Shown here: positions 31,380 through 41,769 of the stretch, piece after piece
Layout of the letters: every line of letters starts with the position of its first letter
Numbering within the stretch: position 1 is the first letter of the stretch
DNA from: Macrotis lagotis
Taxonomy: Eukaryota > Chordata > Mammalia > Peramelemorphia > Peramelidae
Direction: 5' to 3'
Length of the DNA: 64,000 nucleotides
Assembly: GCF_037893015.1 (NCBI RefSeq)
Contig: NC_133658.1
Span: 10,821,396 to 10,885,395 of the forward strand
Notes under the pieces: generated by a model
What the model was told of the DNA's origin: nothing
Database searches by the model: none
What the model saw: only the letters and a program-made list of their open reading frames with translations
Program-made: the position numbers and the translations under genes

Positions 31380-31850
31380 TCAGAGTAGCTTTTCAAAAAT
31401 CACATTTTTCTCAAAACAAAGAATACTAATCACAAAACAATTATTTTCATTTGAACTCGCTTGTGACTTTCTGAGAGTATCAACGGTCCTCCTTGAGGAG
31501 CTCCAGTCCACCCCCAAGTTCTGGGAGACCCACAACTCACTATTTCTCATCACCAACAACTGAATGATGAGGTTCATGAGAATCACCGAGTAGACAGATG
31601 CTGGTACGCTATCCCCGTTGTGCGTCTCCGTATTAGGTGGAAGCATTGGCCTGGAGCATTACTGGAGCAGCTGGCCTCCTCCGTCTTGCTGGCTGAGCTC
31701 AGCAATCATTCATGGTGCACCTGCTCTTTGTAGTAATTGTGACAGAGTGAGGCCTTTGGGGCTGTCTTCCCATGGCCACAGATCTCATTTTTGGACTGCC
31801 CAGTGGCTGCTTTTTTTAGCTCCCCTTCTCACAGTCCTCTAGAGATGACC
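31380..31850. other. Unexplained CpG-richer segment with an 88-codon minus-strand frame
   Basis: At least eight CpGs fall between about 31459 and 31685, against a CpG-poor background. The minus-strand frame 31380-31646 reads SVYSVILMNLIIQLLVMRNS then ELWVSQNLGVDW, which looks protein-like with a hydrophobic stretch. An in-frame stop lies just upstream of the ATG. No repeat consensus recognised. Could be a decayed retrocopy or an exon. Function unknown. Confidence 0.3.
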
Positions 31851-31909
31851 CTATAAGAAGGATGTTGCATTAATTCATCAGTTCAGCAATCATTCATTCC
31901 TTTAACAAG

Positions 31910-32110
31910 AGACTATAGTAGCTGAATGATCCCTAACTCTGGAGTCAGGGGCCCTAGGTTCAAATATTATATTGGGCAATTAGTAGCTGTGGGACTTTGG
32001 TCAAGTCTCTTCACCTTCTTGGGGCTCAGTTCCCCTTACCTATAAAAGTTAGAAGTTGGGCTAGATAACACCTAAGGCCCTGTCCAGATTGCAATCTGTG
32101 ATCCTATCGT
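31910..32110 (+). mobile_element. MIR SINE, sense, long-tailed
   Basis: GGAGTCAGGGGCCCTAGGTT, GTGGGACTTTGGTCAAGTCT, GGGGCTCAGTTCCCCTTACC, GCTAGATAACACCTAAGGCC and CTGTCCAGATTGCAATCTGT. Confidence 0.8.
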
Positions 32111-32369
32111 CTTTGGGGCTGCTTATGGAATGTTTTCCATGTATAGACTCCACCATGCCAATTGGGATGGATTCTATTGTTTCAGTTTTTCCTCCAGATG
32201 CTCCAAATTAATGTAACCATTCCAATTAATATTCCATATTCATGTAACATATTACTAATTAATGTCACCGTTGCTCATGATGGGCATTTGTATCAGCCAC
32301 AGCTCCAACAACTGGTTTTAGACTAGCTTTTAGCCATAAAAAAGGAGCAGGTTTCCATTCTTCTAAACC
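32111..32369. other. No gene; unclassified sequence
   Basis: Contains imperfect repeats of ATTAATGTAACC/ATTAATATTCC (about 32205-32270). Nothing else recognised. Confidence 0.35.
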
Positions 32370-32480
32370 CAAATACCATCTTTGGCCTCAAGGAACTTGC
32401 AGTCTAATGGGATCTAACAGATCTAACAGAGACTATAAGATATCTCTAATATGAATTAAGTACAAAGCCTCAAATCATCT
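32370..32480 (-). mobile_element. L2 LINE 3' end, antisense
   Basis: CTTTGGCCTCAAGGAACTTG and CAGTCTAATGGGATCTAACA match the inverted L2 terminus. Confidence 0.65.
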
Positions 32481-32750
32481 CCAAACCTGGATCATTTCAG
32501 TGGCATCCACATTGTCTTTTCTTTCTCCTCTCCTCTCCAGCTCGTTCTTCACACAGCTGCAAAAGTGATATTCCTAAATTATAGGCCTGCTCATGTTCTT
32601 CCTCTGCTCCAGAAGTTTCCATGGCTCCCTCTCAGTTCTAGTAAAATATTAAAGACTTTTTTGTTTGGATTTTCAGCCTTTTATAATCTAGTCCCAGACT
32701 GGCTTTTGAGGTTCAATATAATATTCAATTCATACATTTTAAATTTTAGA
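32481..32750 (+). mobile_element. L2 LINE 3' region, sense
   Basis: CACAGCTGCAAAAGTGATAT, TCCTAAATTATAGGCCTGCT, TCCATGGCTCCCTCTCAGTT and CTTTTATAATCTAGTCCCAG match L2. Confidence 0.75.
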
Positions 32751-32903
32751 CAAGGTGACTTAATTGCTATTATCTATTTCTTTCTTTTTCCTTTTCTAAA
32801 CTTTTTTCTTTTGCTGAGAATTATTTTTTTCTTCCTCTCACTTACACCCCCCCTTTTTAAAAGAGAAAAGCAATAATAATAATATTGTAATAAATATGTG
32901 TAA

Positions 32904-33050
32904 ATGGGGCAGCTAGGTGGCACAGTGGATAGAGCTCCAGCCCTGGAGTTAGGAGGAGCTGAGTTCAAATCTGACCTCAGACACTTAATGATTACCTAGC
33001 TGTGTGGCCTTGGACATGTCACTTAACGCCATTGTCTTAAATAAATAAAA
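32904..33050 (+). mobile_element. tRNA-derived marsupial SINE, sense, best-preserved copy
   Basis: Box A TGGCACAGTGG at 32918-32928 and box B-like GAGTTCAAATC at 32961-32971, spaced as in a Pol III type 2 promoter. Core CTAGCTGTGTGGCCTTGG, tail AAATAAATAAAAAATAA. Flanking AATAAATATGTGTAA is identical at 32889-32903 and 33051-33065 (15 of 15). Good reference copy for the family. Confidence 0.96.
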
Positions 33051-33114
33051 AATAAATATGTGTAATTGCTGCTGTTCTCTATTTATGACATTCAGCTTCA
33101 GAGAGTTTGCTATT

Positions 33115-33605
33115 TGAACTTTCAATATAGACCATTGAGTCCAGCCCGTTCTAGTACCAAGATGTCTTCTATCACATCTTCAAAAAATGACCATTTGGCC
33201 TTTGCTTGAAGGACTCTCCTGAAGGTGATTCCACTGATCCTCTAAGGGACCCATATTCCCCTTTGATATAGTTTTATTTGTGTTGTTGTTCAATTGCTTC
33301 AATTGTGTCCAACTCTTTCTGATCCCATGTAGGGCTTTCTTGGCGATGATTCTGGCAGGATTTGCCATTTCCTTCTCCAGCTCATTTTTCAAATGCAGAA
33401 AGTGAGACAACAGGGTTATAACTCACACAGTTAGCAAGTATCTACAACCTGATTGGAACTCAGGGAGAAGGGTCTTCCTGACTCCAGGCCCTATGCCTCT
33501 ATCCACCTGCTAGCTGAAAGGTTTTCCTTCTCTCAAACCTTAGCCTCACTCTACAAATTCCTCTCAGTGCTTCTAGTTTAACTAAACTTAAATCAGTTAA
33601 AAACA
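33115..33605 (+). mobile_element. L3/CR1 LINE fragment, sense, split by a SINE
   Basis: Left part TTGAGTCCAGCCCGTTCTAG, TGGCCTTTGCTTGAAGGACT and GAAGGTGATTCCACTGATCC. Right part (33515 on) GAAAGGTTTTCCTTCTCTCA, AACCTTAGCCTCACTCTAC. They join as one CR1/L3 segment around the antisense SINE. Confidence 0.65.
33275..33510 (-). mobile_element. MIR-headed SINE with BovB/RTE-like tail, antisense
   Basis: GTTGTTGTTCAATTGCTTCA, ATTGTGTCCAACTCTTTCTG, GGATTTGCCATTTCCTTCTC, CAGCTCATTTTTCAAATGC and TCACACAGTTAGCAAGTATC: tail, linker and core in inverted order. Confidence 0.82.
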
Positions 33606-33724
33606 ACCAAATGCCTACCGGGTCAGACAATTTGCTAGACATCAGAGATCCAATTACAAAATAAAGTAGTTTTTGAACCAAATCACCTTATATTCTCTGG
33701 GGGATGTAACATGCACAGAAATAA

Positions 33725-33920
33725 GTGTGGTAAAGAGAGAGTGTGATATAATGAATAGAGCATTGCAGTTTGGAAATATCTAGGTTCAAATACTACCTCC
33801 TATACTGTCTTGTGTGGTCCTGGGCAGTTTGCTTAATCTTCCTGTACTTCTGTTTTATCAACTAAAAAATAGAAAATTATGGACTTGATGGTCACTGAAG
33901 TTTCTTTCAAGTCTTCTCAT
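33725..33920 (+). mobile_element. MIR SINE, sense, long-tailed
   Basis: GATATAATGAATAGAGCATT, TCTAGGTTCAAATACTACCT, TGGTCCTGGGCAGTTTGCTT and GACTTGATGGTCACTGAAGT match MIR. Confidence 0.75.
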
Positions 33921-34555
33921 AAGTAGACTCAAGGTAATTTAGAGAGAGGTGGGAGAACTCATAATTAGAAAATCAACATGGAGCAAGTGGCAGTTGAGTT
34001 GGGGATGGAGGAAGAGAGTAATTTGGAGAGATTGAAATGAGAAGGGACAGTCCAGCAATAGGGGACAGATTCTGTGAAAGCATGAGAGGGGGGAATTGAA
34101 ACACCTGGAATCCAGATCATGCTACATTAAGATAGACAACTATGGAGGTGGCCAATCAACAGAACAGATGTTGAGTCAGACTGGTAATAGATTAAGAAGG
34201 GGAGAAGTAATGGGGGTAATACTTTTAATTGTCCCAAGCATCTCCTTGAATCTTCTGGTCATATCATGTGACATCAAGTCATGGAATTCTCAGTCTTTGA
34301 AGAATTTGAGAGTAGAAGAAAAGAAAGTAGGTTCCAACATTTTCTTTCCTCTCTGGTAGCCATGCAGTGTTGAGAGATCTGGAGAAAAGACTTCCTGCTT
34401 GTTGGAAGACATGGATGAAGAGTCCATGGAGGAGAAGACACATTTAGTTTGTATCATCGGAGGGAGCTGTGGATTGGCAAGATCAGAGATCCATGGGCGT
34501 GTCTAAAGAATATTAAAAAAACCCTTCCTAATAATTAAATAGTCAGCTTCTTCAT
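33921..34555 (-). mobile_element. Probable L2 3' region, antisense, weak
   Basis: GGAGAGATTGAAATGAGAAG and GAACAGATGTTGAGTCAGAC resemble the purine-rich inverted L2 3' untranslated region, but the match is loose. Confidence 0.3.
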
Positions 34556-34690
34556 GACTGATTATCTGTAAACAGAGACTGGATGGCTATTTGTTGAGAA
34601 TGGTATACTGGTATCAGATATAGGCTGGAAATGATGTGTTCTGAGGTCCCTTTCACATTAAAGAGTCTTTGAAGATAGGACTAAAAAGGG
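34556..34690 (-). mobile_element. L3/CR1 LINE fragment, antisense
   Basis: ACAGAGACTGGATGGCTATT, TGTTGAGAATGGTATACTGG and GGTCCCTTTCACATTAAAGA match the inverted CR1/L3 segment. Confidence 0.5.
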
Positions 34691-35460
34691 AAAATGAATC
34701 ACCTTCAAGTTGTATGTCAGGAAAGGAGAGAATTCTTAAAATTTTTATTTATGGGATAACCATTTTCTGAAACTTTAAAGGTAAAAAAAAGCACTCAGAT
34801 TTAGACTTAAAATAAACTCTCCCTCTCCATATACCAGATGTCTCCACACTTTTTGCTCATGTTGATCTCACAATGAAACCAATTAGAAGGCAGAATTAGT
34901 CTAAATTATTGGGAAAAATACCACAATTATGTCTAAAATTATCTTTTCATCAAAAATACAAAACTTTAAAGATGTGTTCAAGTTAGAGTCTGCAAGTTTG
35001 GGAGGGCAGAGTGAATTCCAGCTCAATTAACTGCTCACTGTAGGTCCATGGGCAAGGCAGTTTTCTTGTTTGAGTTTTCTTATCTATAAAAAGGAGATAA
35101 TGATACTAGTCTTTCTAATTTGTAAAACTGTAGCAGGGAGAAAAGAAGTGGGATACGGAGTGAACCAATAAGTTCACTGATGTAGGGACAACTCATATGA
35201 ATAAAATACTCCGATGCCAATGCAAATTATATTATTAGAGATTTGCCTAGACCATAGGAAAGTCAAGTGACTCGTCCAGGACTTGTATCCAGGTCTTTCT
35301 GGCTTCATGAGTGGTTCTCTATCTAAGGCAAAATTGGCTCTCAGCTAGCCATACTTTTCTCTTTCTCTTCTCTCTTCCTCTAAGTGAAAAGGAAGAAAAT
35401 ATCATATAAACCCAATTACCATACAGAAGCGCAAGGTATTATTTTTATATGGATGGGTTG
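34691..35460. other. No gene; MIR trace near 35035-35130, otherwise unclassified
   Basis: GGCAAGGCAGTTTTCTTGTT and ATCTATAAAAAGGAGATAAT suggest a sense MIR. TGTAAAACTGTAGCAGGG follows. Nothing else recognised. Confidence 0.35.
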
Positions 35461-35464
35461 TGAT

Positions 35465-35700
35465 AAAAGCTCTCTTTCTTATAGTTCTTTAAAGTTAGCA
35501 AGGCACTTTATAAATATCATCTAATTTTCCAAATAACTCTTTGGGATAAGTGGTTCTAATATCACCATATTACAGTTGAGGAAATGGAGGCAGATATAGG
35601 TTAGGGGACTTACTCAGGGTCATACAGTTAGTATCTGAAGTTCAGTTTGAATACAAGGCCACTTGACTTCAGGTCCAATGCTCTAGGCTGGAGATTATAG
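35465..35700 (-). mobile_element. MIR SINE, antisense, long-tailed
   Basis: AGTTAGCAAGGCACTTTATA, AATATCATCTAATTTTCC, TTACAGTTGAGGAAATGGAG and GGTCATACAGTTAGTATCTG match the inverted MIR with long tail. Confidence 0.8.
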
Positions 35701-35887
35701 AGCAATTTGTTATTATGATTATCATTATTTTTTCTTTCCCCAATCTATCTAGCAATACATATAGCGAGAAGCACATTCATGAATTCACATGCTATCAATG
35801 TTTCTTAGTACTCCTGGAATCTTTTACCTTTAGGATTGACTTCTTTGTATGCCATAATAAAAGGGAAACCAATGTAGGTTAGGGGAG

Positions 35888-35990
35888 AGAAAGAGCCCCA
35901 GAGTTAGGAAGATCTGGGTTCAAGTCCTGCCTCTTATATATCTTGGCAATATGACCCTGGACAGATCACCTAAACCTCCAGATAACTTTA
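35888..35990 (+). mobile_element. MIR SINE fragment, sense
   Basis: GAGTTAGGAAGATCTGGGTT, CAAGTCCTGCCTCTTATATA and ATGACCCTGGACAGATCACC. Confidence 0.6.
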
Positions 35991-36059
35991 CAAGACAGTT
36001 ACCAATTTGCATTGGGAATTTCTCTCCTGTCAGTTCTACACAAAAACAAAATTTAGTCA

Positions 36060-36203
36060 TGGGGCACTTAGGTGGCACAGTGGATAGAGCACTGGCCCTG
36101 ATGTCAGGAGGAAATGAGTTCAAATCTCGCCTCATATACTTAATTACTTATTTATCTGTATGACCTTGGGCAAGTCACTTAATGCCATTGCCTTGTAAAA
36201 ATT
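36060..36203 (+). mobile_element. tRNA-derived marsupial SINE, sense
   Basis: GGCACTTAGGTGGCACAGTG, CTGATGTCAGGAGGAAATGA, GTATGACCTTGGGCAAGTCA and GCCATTGCCTTGTAAAAATT. Confidence 0.92.
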
Positions 36204-36815
36204 CAAAAACAAGAACAAAAGATAAAATCAGAGGTTTGGAGAAAAAATAAAAGCAATCCACAACTCTCCCGCTTCCACAAACAAAGCAAGTCAAAACATG
36301 AGATCGTTGGGATTCCCCTGGGAAAAACCAAGGGCTGTGAAAACAAAGCATTTTCCATGTCTGATTTTGTCAAAGCAAAGTAGGGGACAACCAGCAAGAT
36401 TTGAGAAGGGACAGCTTCATTTCCTCCTATTATTGCAAAAATGCTTCAGACTTAGTGTTTTTAAGGTTACTTCTTAATTTTATTCCTGTTTTATTCTGAA
36501 CTTAAAAAAAAACAAATAAAATGAGCATTTCCATATCCAAAATCAAAAAAAGAATTTTATGTGAATCTGGAAATATGTAGTAAGAAAAACTTGTTTTCTT
36601 TTTAACTTAATAAATAAATTTAACAAGACTTCCAAACTGTCCTGTTCTTCAGTTTTTCTACTATCCTTCCTGTATTAAACATGATCTCATGATTGTCATT
36701 CTCTTTCTGGCGTGTCCTTCTGACTCCAAACAGAAAAACCAAAGTTTTTGTGATGAAAATGCAGGATCAAGCAAAACAAGTTTCCATATTTGGTCATGTA
36801 AAAAAATGTGTATCC

Positions 36816-36966
36816 TGGGGCGGCTAGGTGGCACAGTGGATAGAGCACTGGCCCTGGAGTCAGGAGGAAATGTTCAAATCCGGCCTCAGACACTTAATAA
36901 TTGCCTAGCCGTGTGGCCTTGGGCAAGCCACTTAACCCCACTGCCTTGCAAAAACCTAAAAAAATT
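36816..36966 (+). mobile_element. tRNA-derived marsupial SINE, sense
   Basis: GGGGCGGCTAGGTGGCACAG, box A TGGCACAGTGG, GTGTGGCCTTGGGCAAGCCA and CTTGCAAAAACCTAAAAAAA. Flanks AAAAAATGTGTATC and AAAAAACTGTGCATC form a near-duplicate target site. Confidence 0.94.
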
Positions 36967-37745
36967 AAAAAACTGTGCATCTTCTTCTGTCTTGAGACGA
37001 TCTCATCTTTGACAGAAAGTAGGCATCCTGCTTCATCCTCATTCTTCTGGAAACTTAGTTATTCTATCGATTAGCTATCTTAAAGTTTTGAAAGTTTTTC
37101 TTATCAAGTTGGGTAGTTTGCTCATTCTGCCTCAGTTCATACTCTGAGCCGGGCTTGTCTGAAACTGTCCTTTCCATAGTTTCTTCTAATAATTATATTA
37201 GATTCCTCTATCATCATGTGTCTAGCAGTTTTCCAGTTGAGAAACTCTCTTAGCTTCCAGGCCCTTGCCTCAACTGAGTTGCTCTAAACATTTCTATACA
37301 TGTGAGTCTTTCCCTTCTATATTTAGCCTCTTTTAGTTATAAACTTGGTTGTGTATCATTGAATAGGGAAACACAATTTAGTGACTTTAGGGCAGACTTC
37401 TGAATTTTATCAATTGGACCAAATCACGGCCTCACCAACAGTGCCTTATTGGTGTCCTGTAGCCTTGCAATGATTCCCATTTTTCTTTTCGGCCATCTTT
37501 ACCAATTTGATAGGCATGAGATGGAATTTCAAAGGTGTTTGAATGAGCATTTCTCTTATTATGAGTGTTATAGAACATTTTCATTAGTTTGTTAATAATT
37601 TGTATTTCTCCTTTTGATAAATACTTGTTCCTACCCTTTGACGGATTATCTTCTTCTCTATTTGACTCAATTGCTCATATATTAGGATATCAAACACTTT
37701 AAAGATTTTTTTTTGACTTGAAAATGTTTTTCTTGTTAATTTGGA

Positions 37746-37897
37746 TTTTTTTTTTAGGTTTTTGCAAGGCAAATGGGATTAAGTGACTTGCCCAAGGCCA
37801 CACGGCTAGGTAATTATTAAGTGTCTGAGGCCAGATTTGAACCCAGGTACTCCTGACTGCAAGGCCGGTGCTCTATCCACTGTGCCACCTAGCTGCC
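37746..37897 (-). mobile_element. tRNA-derived marsupial SINE inside L1
   Basis: Antisense full-length copy (TTTTTGCAAGGCAAATGGGA to TGCCACCTAGCTGCCCCC). Target duplication not clear. Confidence 0.93.
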
Positions 37898-38059
37898 CCC
37901 ACTTTGATTCTTCAAATCAAATTTGTTTGTAACCCAAATCTGAAAATTTGATTCTTACTATTTGAGGTCTCCTCCCCTTGGAACATCCATCTAATATGTC
38001 AACTTTTGCTTCACCTTGATGAGTTCTTTTGAGGATTTCCATATTGAATAGGGGCTCAG

Positions 38060-38260
38060 ATGCTGTTTATCTATTATTCTCTTTACCTTCATTTCCCCTT
38101 CCTGTGCCTTTCAGATCCATTTGGTATGTTATCTCCCATTATTAGATTATAAATTCCTATGAGGGCAGGCACTATTTTTTTTTGTTTCTTTTGTATCCTC
38201 AGCATTTAGCACAGAGTCTCTCAGACAGTGAGTACTTATTAGATGCTTCTTGTTTTTCCT
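38060..38260 (+). mobile_element. L2 LINE 3' terminus, sense, within the L1 interval
   Basis: CATTATTAGATTATAAATTC, CTATGAGGGCAGGCACTATT, TTTGTATCCTCAGCATTTAG and AGTGAGTACTTATTAGATGC match L2 clearly. Confidence 0.8.
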
Positions 38261-38687
38261 TCTGGATTTTACCTTTATAATTTTAACTACTCCGGTTTCT
38301 TTGTGCAAAACCTTTTTACTTTTATTTTAAAAACTGTCCAAAATTATCCATTTCTCTTCTTTGATCCTCTTTGTTCCTTGTTTGGTCATGAACTATTCTC
38401 TTGGCTGTAATGGTGAAAGAAATCTGTTTGCTTCTTTGCCCCTCTAATTTTGTTTGTGGTGTGACCTTTTATATCTAAGTCCCATATCCATTTCAAGTTT
38501 ATCTTGGTATATGAAGTGAGGCTGCAATATACTTCTAAAAGCTCTTGACATCAATCTTCTAAGAGATCATAAAATGGGGGATACTAATCCAGATCTCTAC
38601 CATGACCATTGCATATATGTTTGTGTATAAGATCCTCTCCTTGTGTACATACTCAGAATTTTGAATGTGGATGTTTCTCTCTATATG

Positions 38688-38690
<3 letters not shown>

Positions 38691-38734
<44 letters not shown>
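38691..38734. repeat. (TC)n microsatellite
   Basis: Twenty-two uninterrupted CT units, ending at CTATCAGTGGG. Confidence 0.97.
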
Positions 38735-38738
<4 letters not shown>

Positions 38739-38754
38739 GTGGGCATTCCTGTGT

Positions 38755-38865
38755 TGGAGGCAACAAATATTAGAGTTAGTGTGACCCACCTAAGGTCTTA
38801 TATTGAGGACATGTTGGAACTAGGGTCTGAACTCAGGTCTTCTGATGTCATTGTTGTGAAATAAA
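38755..38865 (-). mobile_element. MIR SINE fragment, antisense
   Basis: GTGACCCACCTAAGGTCTTA, then GGTCTGAACTCAGGTCTTCT. Confidence 0.5.
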
Positions 38866-39109
38866 TGTGATGATAGCAAGAAAATGACTATTTTTTTCAA
38901 GAGTAAGATGGTATTTGAGTGGTTCCCTTTTAGCAGTTCCATTTCTGAGACAGAAAAATATAGACTCCACAGGTATCTGAAAATGGAACCCTCTCTCCTT
39001 TTTTTCAAGTCTAAGTGCAGTTGTTTCCAAGAAACATGCACGGTCATACATGTCAGTGCCACAAGGGTGTCTTCATTGTGCCCAAGATTTTCTGGTTGTT
39101 GGCTTGGTT

Positions 39110-39360
39110 CCATCTCAATTCAGTTCAATTCGATTCAATTGTATGTCCTAAACCTTCGATTCAATGCCATTGTGTGCCCTACTCATTCATCCAGTTAAAT
39201 CCAATGGATGTATCTAGTGATTTCATTTGTTTTAGAGTCATGTTTGGTTCAGTTCAATTCAACGTGATATCCATAAATTGAATTCTGTTTCATTCTGTTA
39301 ATGTCGATTCACTTAATTTCTGATTCATTTCAATTCACTCCCTATCCAACAACTCAAGTT
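39110..39360. repeat. Degenerate TTCAA-type tandem field
   Basis: Repeated ATTCAGTTCAATTC, GATTCAATTG, CGATTCAATG, GGTTCAGTTCAATTCAA and TTTCAATTCACTC blocks over about 250 bp. An inverted L2 terminus (GAATTCATTAAGTGCCTACT) follows at 39480. L2 ends carry TGAATTGAATTG tails, so the field may have expanded from one. Confidence 0.7.
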
Positions 39361-39474
39361 GATTAATATTCTCCCGATCAATACACGGGATTCCACTCCA
39401 AGAAGTATCCTATCCACCAAATCAATTCAATAAATCATTGTACTATTAGCTGTCTTAATGTCATCCAATTCAGT

Positions 39475-39870
39475 TTGGAGAATTCATTAAGTGCCTACTA
39501 TATGCAGTCTATTCCCTTATTACCCTACTTCGATAGTGACATTGGACTCTTGAAGTTCATTTCAGGGGAGCTCGATCTCTGCCAATTTTTTAAAAATCTC
39601 ATAGAATAAACAGGTCTAGGTTTGGGCATGAAGGGAATATCTGTACTCTGAAGACAAAGATAGTCATTTTGCTTACCTAAGGGTGATATTTCTGTTAAGT
39701 ACAGCAACTTATGAAAACGTCTGCATTGAGAGATGGGACACATTTCGAGGAAATAACAGATCTTTTAAACCTCTGAGGGTATGAAGAATAACACTATCCA
39801 TGCCCTCTGGGAGTTAATATTTACTTGGGGAGGTAGGATATGCATTTAGATAGTAATACAAGATGGAAAA
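39475..39870 (-). mobile_element. L2 LINE 3' end, antisense, interrupted
   Basis: AATTCATTAAGTGCCTACTA at the left and ATGCCCTCTGGGAGTTAATA with TTTACTTGGGGAGGTAGG at the right match the inverted L2. About 270 bp of unclassified sequence lies between them. Confidence 0.6.
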
Positions 39871-39899
39871 GTTACATGAGAGATCCAAGGAAGGAAAGA

Positions 39900-40285
39900 C
39901 TCCTTCTAAATGGGATTTTGGGGTTGCTGTAAACTATAGTCTTCCTGAGAACACTAAATATTGGGCTTTATTCAATTACTTCTGTAGCCTATTAACTTGG
40001 GTTCTCACAGTTTAGAGTTGAGAGGACTTATGACAAGAATAAAAATTATAGAAGTAAATCCAGGAATCATTTTGAAACCTAGAATACAAGAGACTCAAAA
40101 TTGGAAAGAACTTTGGGATAGAGAGCATTGAATATCAGAGGTGGAAAGTGACCTGTGAATACAGAAAAGAGAAAACTATGTAAGGTCATAGAAGACAAGG
40201 TCAGCATTGGAAGGGACATTAGAAAGAAAAATAAAGGTCATAATTGGATCTTAGAATAGAGAGGGTCAGAGCCTGATGGGTTAGA
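39900..40285 (-). repeat. Imperfect units of the 'tcagaatcGGAAGGGACCTTAGAA' type
   Basis: From about 40075 at least four degenerate units recur (AAAATTGGAAAGAACTTTGG, CAGAGGTGGAAAGTGACCTG, CAGCATTGGAAGGGACATTA, ATAATTGGATCTTAGAATAG), spaced roughly 40-65 bp. They resemble the head of the inverted MIR-type unit repeated without its body. The left part (39900-40070) is unclassified. Confidence 0.5.
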
Positions 40286-40369
40286 TTGTGTTCAGAGGAG
40301 AGAGGTAGGGATAGCAAAGATAGCAAGAGGACACAATCCTACAGTAGAATAAATATAAGGAAGCAAAGC

Positions 40370-40610
40370 TGTTTAGCCTGGAGGAAAGACATGGAAGGGG
40401 GAATTCTGTTTGGTCCCAGAGGGAAGAATTAGGGGCACTGGGTAGAAACTGGAGAGAGATTTAGGTTTACTATAATGAAAAAAAAATTCCTGTCACTGAG
40501 ATATAGCTCAGAGTCAAATGGGTTGCTCTGGGAAAAAGTGGGCTCTCCATCAGTGGATGTCTCTAGGTAGAACTTTGTCAGGGCTGCAGAAAGGAACCCC
40601 AGTACAAAGA
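40370..40610 (-). mobile_element. L3/CR1 LINE fragment, antisense
   Basis: GTTTAGCCTGGAGGAAAGAC, GGTCCCAGAGGGAAGAATTA, GGGGCACTGGGTAGAAACTG, CTCTCCATCAGTGGATGTCT and CTTTGTCAGGGCTGCAG match the inverted CR1/L3. Confidence 0.85.
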
Positions 40611-40664
40611 AAAATCACACTAGAGCTGAACAGAACCTTGGAACAAAGAAGAGAGAACTGAAGA

Positions 40665-40855
40665 GTTTCAAAAATAGAATGACAGAGTTGGATGGGATCT
40701 TAGAGATTATATAGTATCATTCCCTTATTTATAAGTAGGGAATTGAGGCCCCCCAAAAGAAGGTAACTGGTTCAGGGTTGGTTAGTTAGGAAGTGCCAGA
40801 GCTGGGAATCTAACCTGTATTATCTGACTGTAGGTCCAGTTTTTTTCTTGCTAAG
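40665..40855 (-). mobile_element. MIR-type SINE, antisense
   Basis: AGAATGACAGAGTTGGATGG, TTATTTATAAGTAGGGAATT, GAGGCCCCCCAAAAGAAGG and GCCAGAGCTGGGAATCTAAC. Confidence 0.75.
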
Positions 40856-41765
40856 TTGATGCTGTTTCTAAGATGCTAAGTATTATAGACATTGATGGAA
40901 AGCAAATTGATTGAAATTGAGGCCAAGCACATTGCCTATCTGGATGTGTGGCATTTGAATTTAAGGTCACATGGCAGGTAAAACATGACCAAGTGAGGTG
41001 AGCCAGGATTCTATGTCCTAGAGTTCAGAAATATGAAATGCACTTTAGAGGCAAGAAGAAAATTCAATTTAATTCTAAATGCCTTTTTACAAATTGTTTT
41101 TACTATATCTACACCCCAAGTTGTTAAAATTTATATTTTAAAAGTTTAAAAATGACACAGAGCTTATATGAAGACCCAATATCATTTCAAGTTTTGAAAT
41201 TTCTTCTTGGGAGTATGCTCAGGAATGAATCATGGGAGCTTGAAGCGACCTTGGAAACCATTTGTTGGAAAGTATTCATTTTATAAAGGTGGCAACAGAA
41301 AAGCAGAAAAGGAAATTGACCTGGGAGACCATTCAGTCCAATGGTCAGAAGAGGAAATGGATGCACAGGGAAGCAAAAGGTCCTTAGAAATCATGTGTAC
41401 AAGTGGTCCTCCACAATCCCATTTTACAGTGGGCCTAGTAAACCCAGTCAATAGAGTTCAGTTCTTGCATGATTTGGAATTCTCCTAGTCTGCCTGTCTA
41501 TGGGGGTTTCCCAGGAAAGGAGTAACCTTGCACCTGCAGGAGACCAAGAACAGTGGGAAAACTCTTCCATGGATGCCCTACGCCTTTCAAGGGGATAGTT
41601 GAGGATTTTGAGAAGAGTTCAGTGATTCCTTCCCTTTCCCAGTAGTGCTGCTGGTAGTCAAAGACGCCTACATACAGAATCTAAGCAAGAAAAACTATCC
41701 TGGTAGACTGGAGCCACAGAAATGAAAATGGACTCCCAAGCCTGGTGACTTGGAAACCATTGGAA
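40856..41765. other. No gene; MIR-type fragments and unclassified sequence
   Basis: Around 41220-41420 are MIR-type antisense fragments (CTTGAAGCGACCTTGGAAAC, CATTTTATAAAGGTGGCAAC, CAATCCCATTTTACAGTGG). The rest is unclassified. Confidence 0.4.
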
Positions 41766-41769
41766 TGAA

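Larger units (their letters stand above)
37160..38545 (-). mobile_element. L1 LINE 3' region, antisense, interrupted
   Basis: The + strand shows the inverted marsupial L1 3' end: GTGAGTCTTTCCCTTCTAT, TCACCAACAGTGCCTTATTG, TACCAATTTGATAGGCATGA, CCTACCCTTTGACGGATTAT, then after insertions TTTGTGCAAAACCTTTTTAC, CTTGTTTGGTCATGAACTAT and AAGTTTATCTTGGTATATGA. It is broken by a SINE (37746-37897) and an L2 3' end (38060-38260). Confidence 0.75.

Noticed and set aside
32904..33050. tRNA gene (box A and box B present)
   Set aside because: The promoter boxes belong to the SINE head. No tRNA cloverleaf or anticodon arm follows, and dozens of copies exist.
40075..40285. CRISPR-like array
   Set aside because: Irregular spacing, diverged units and a vertebrate context; explained as repeated SINE-head modules.
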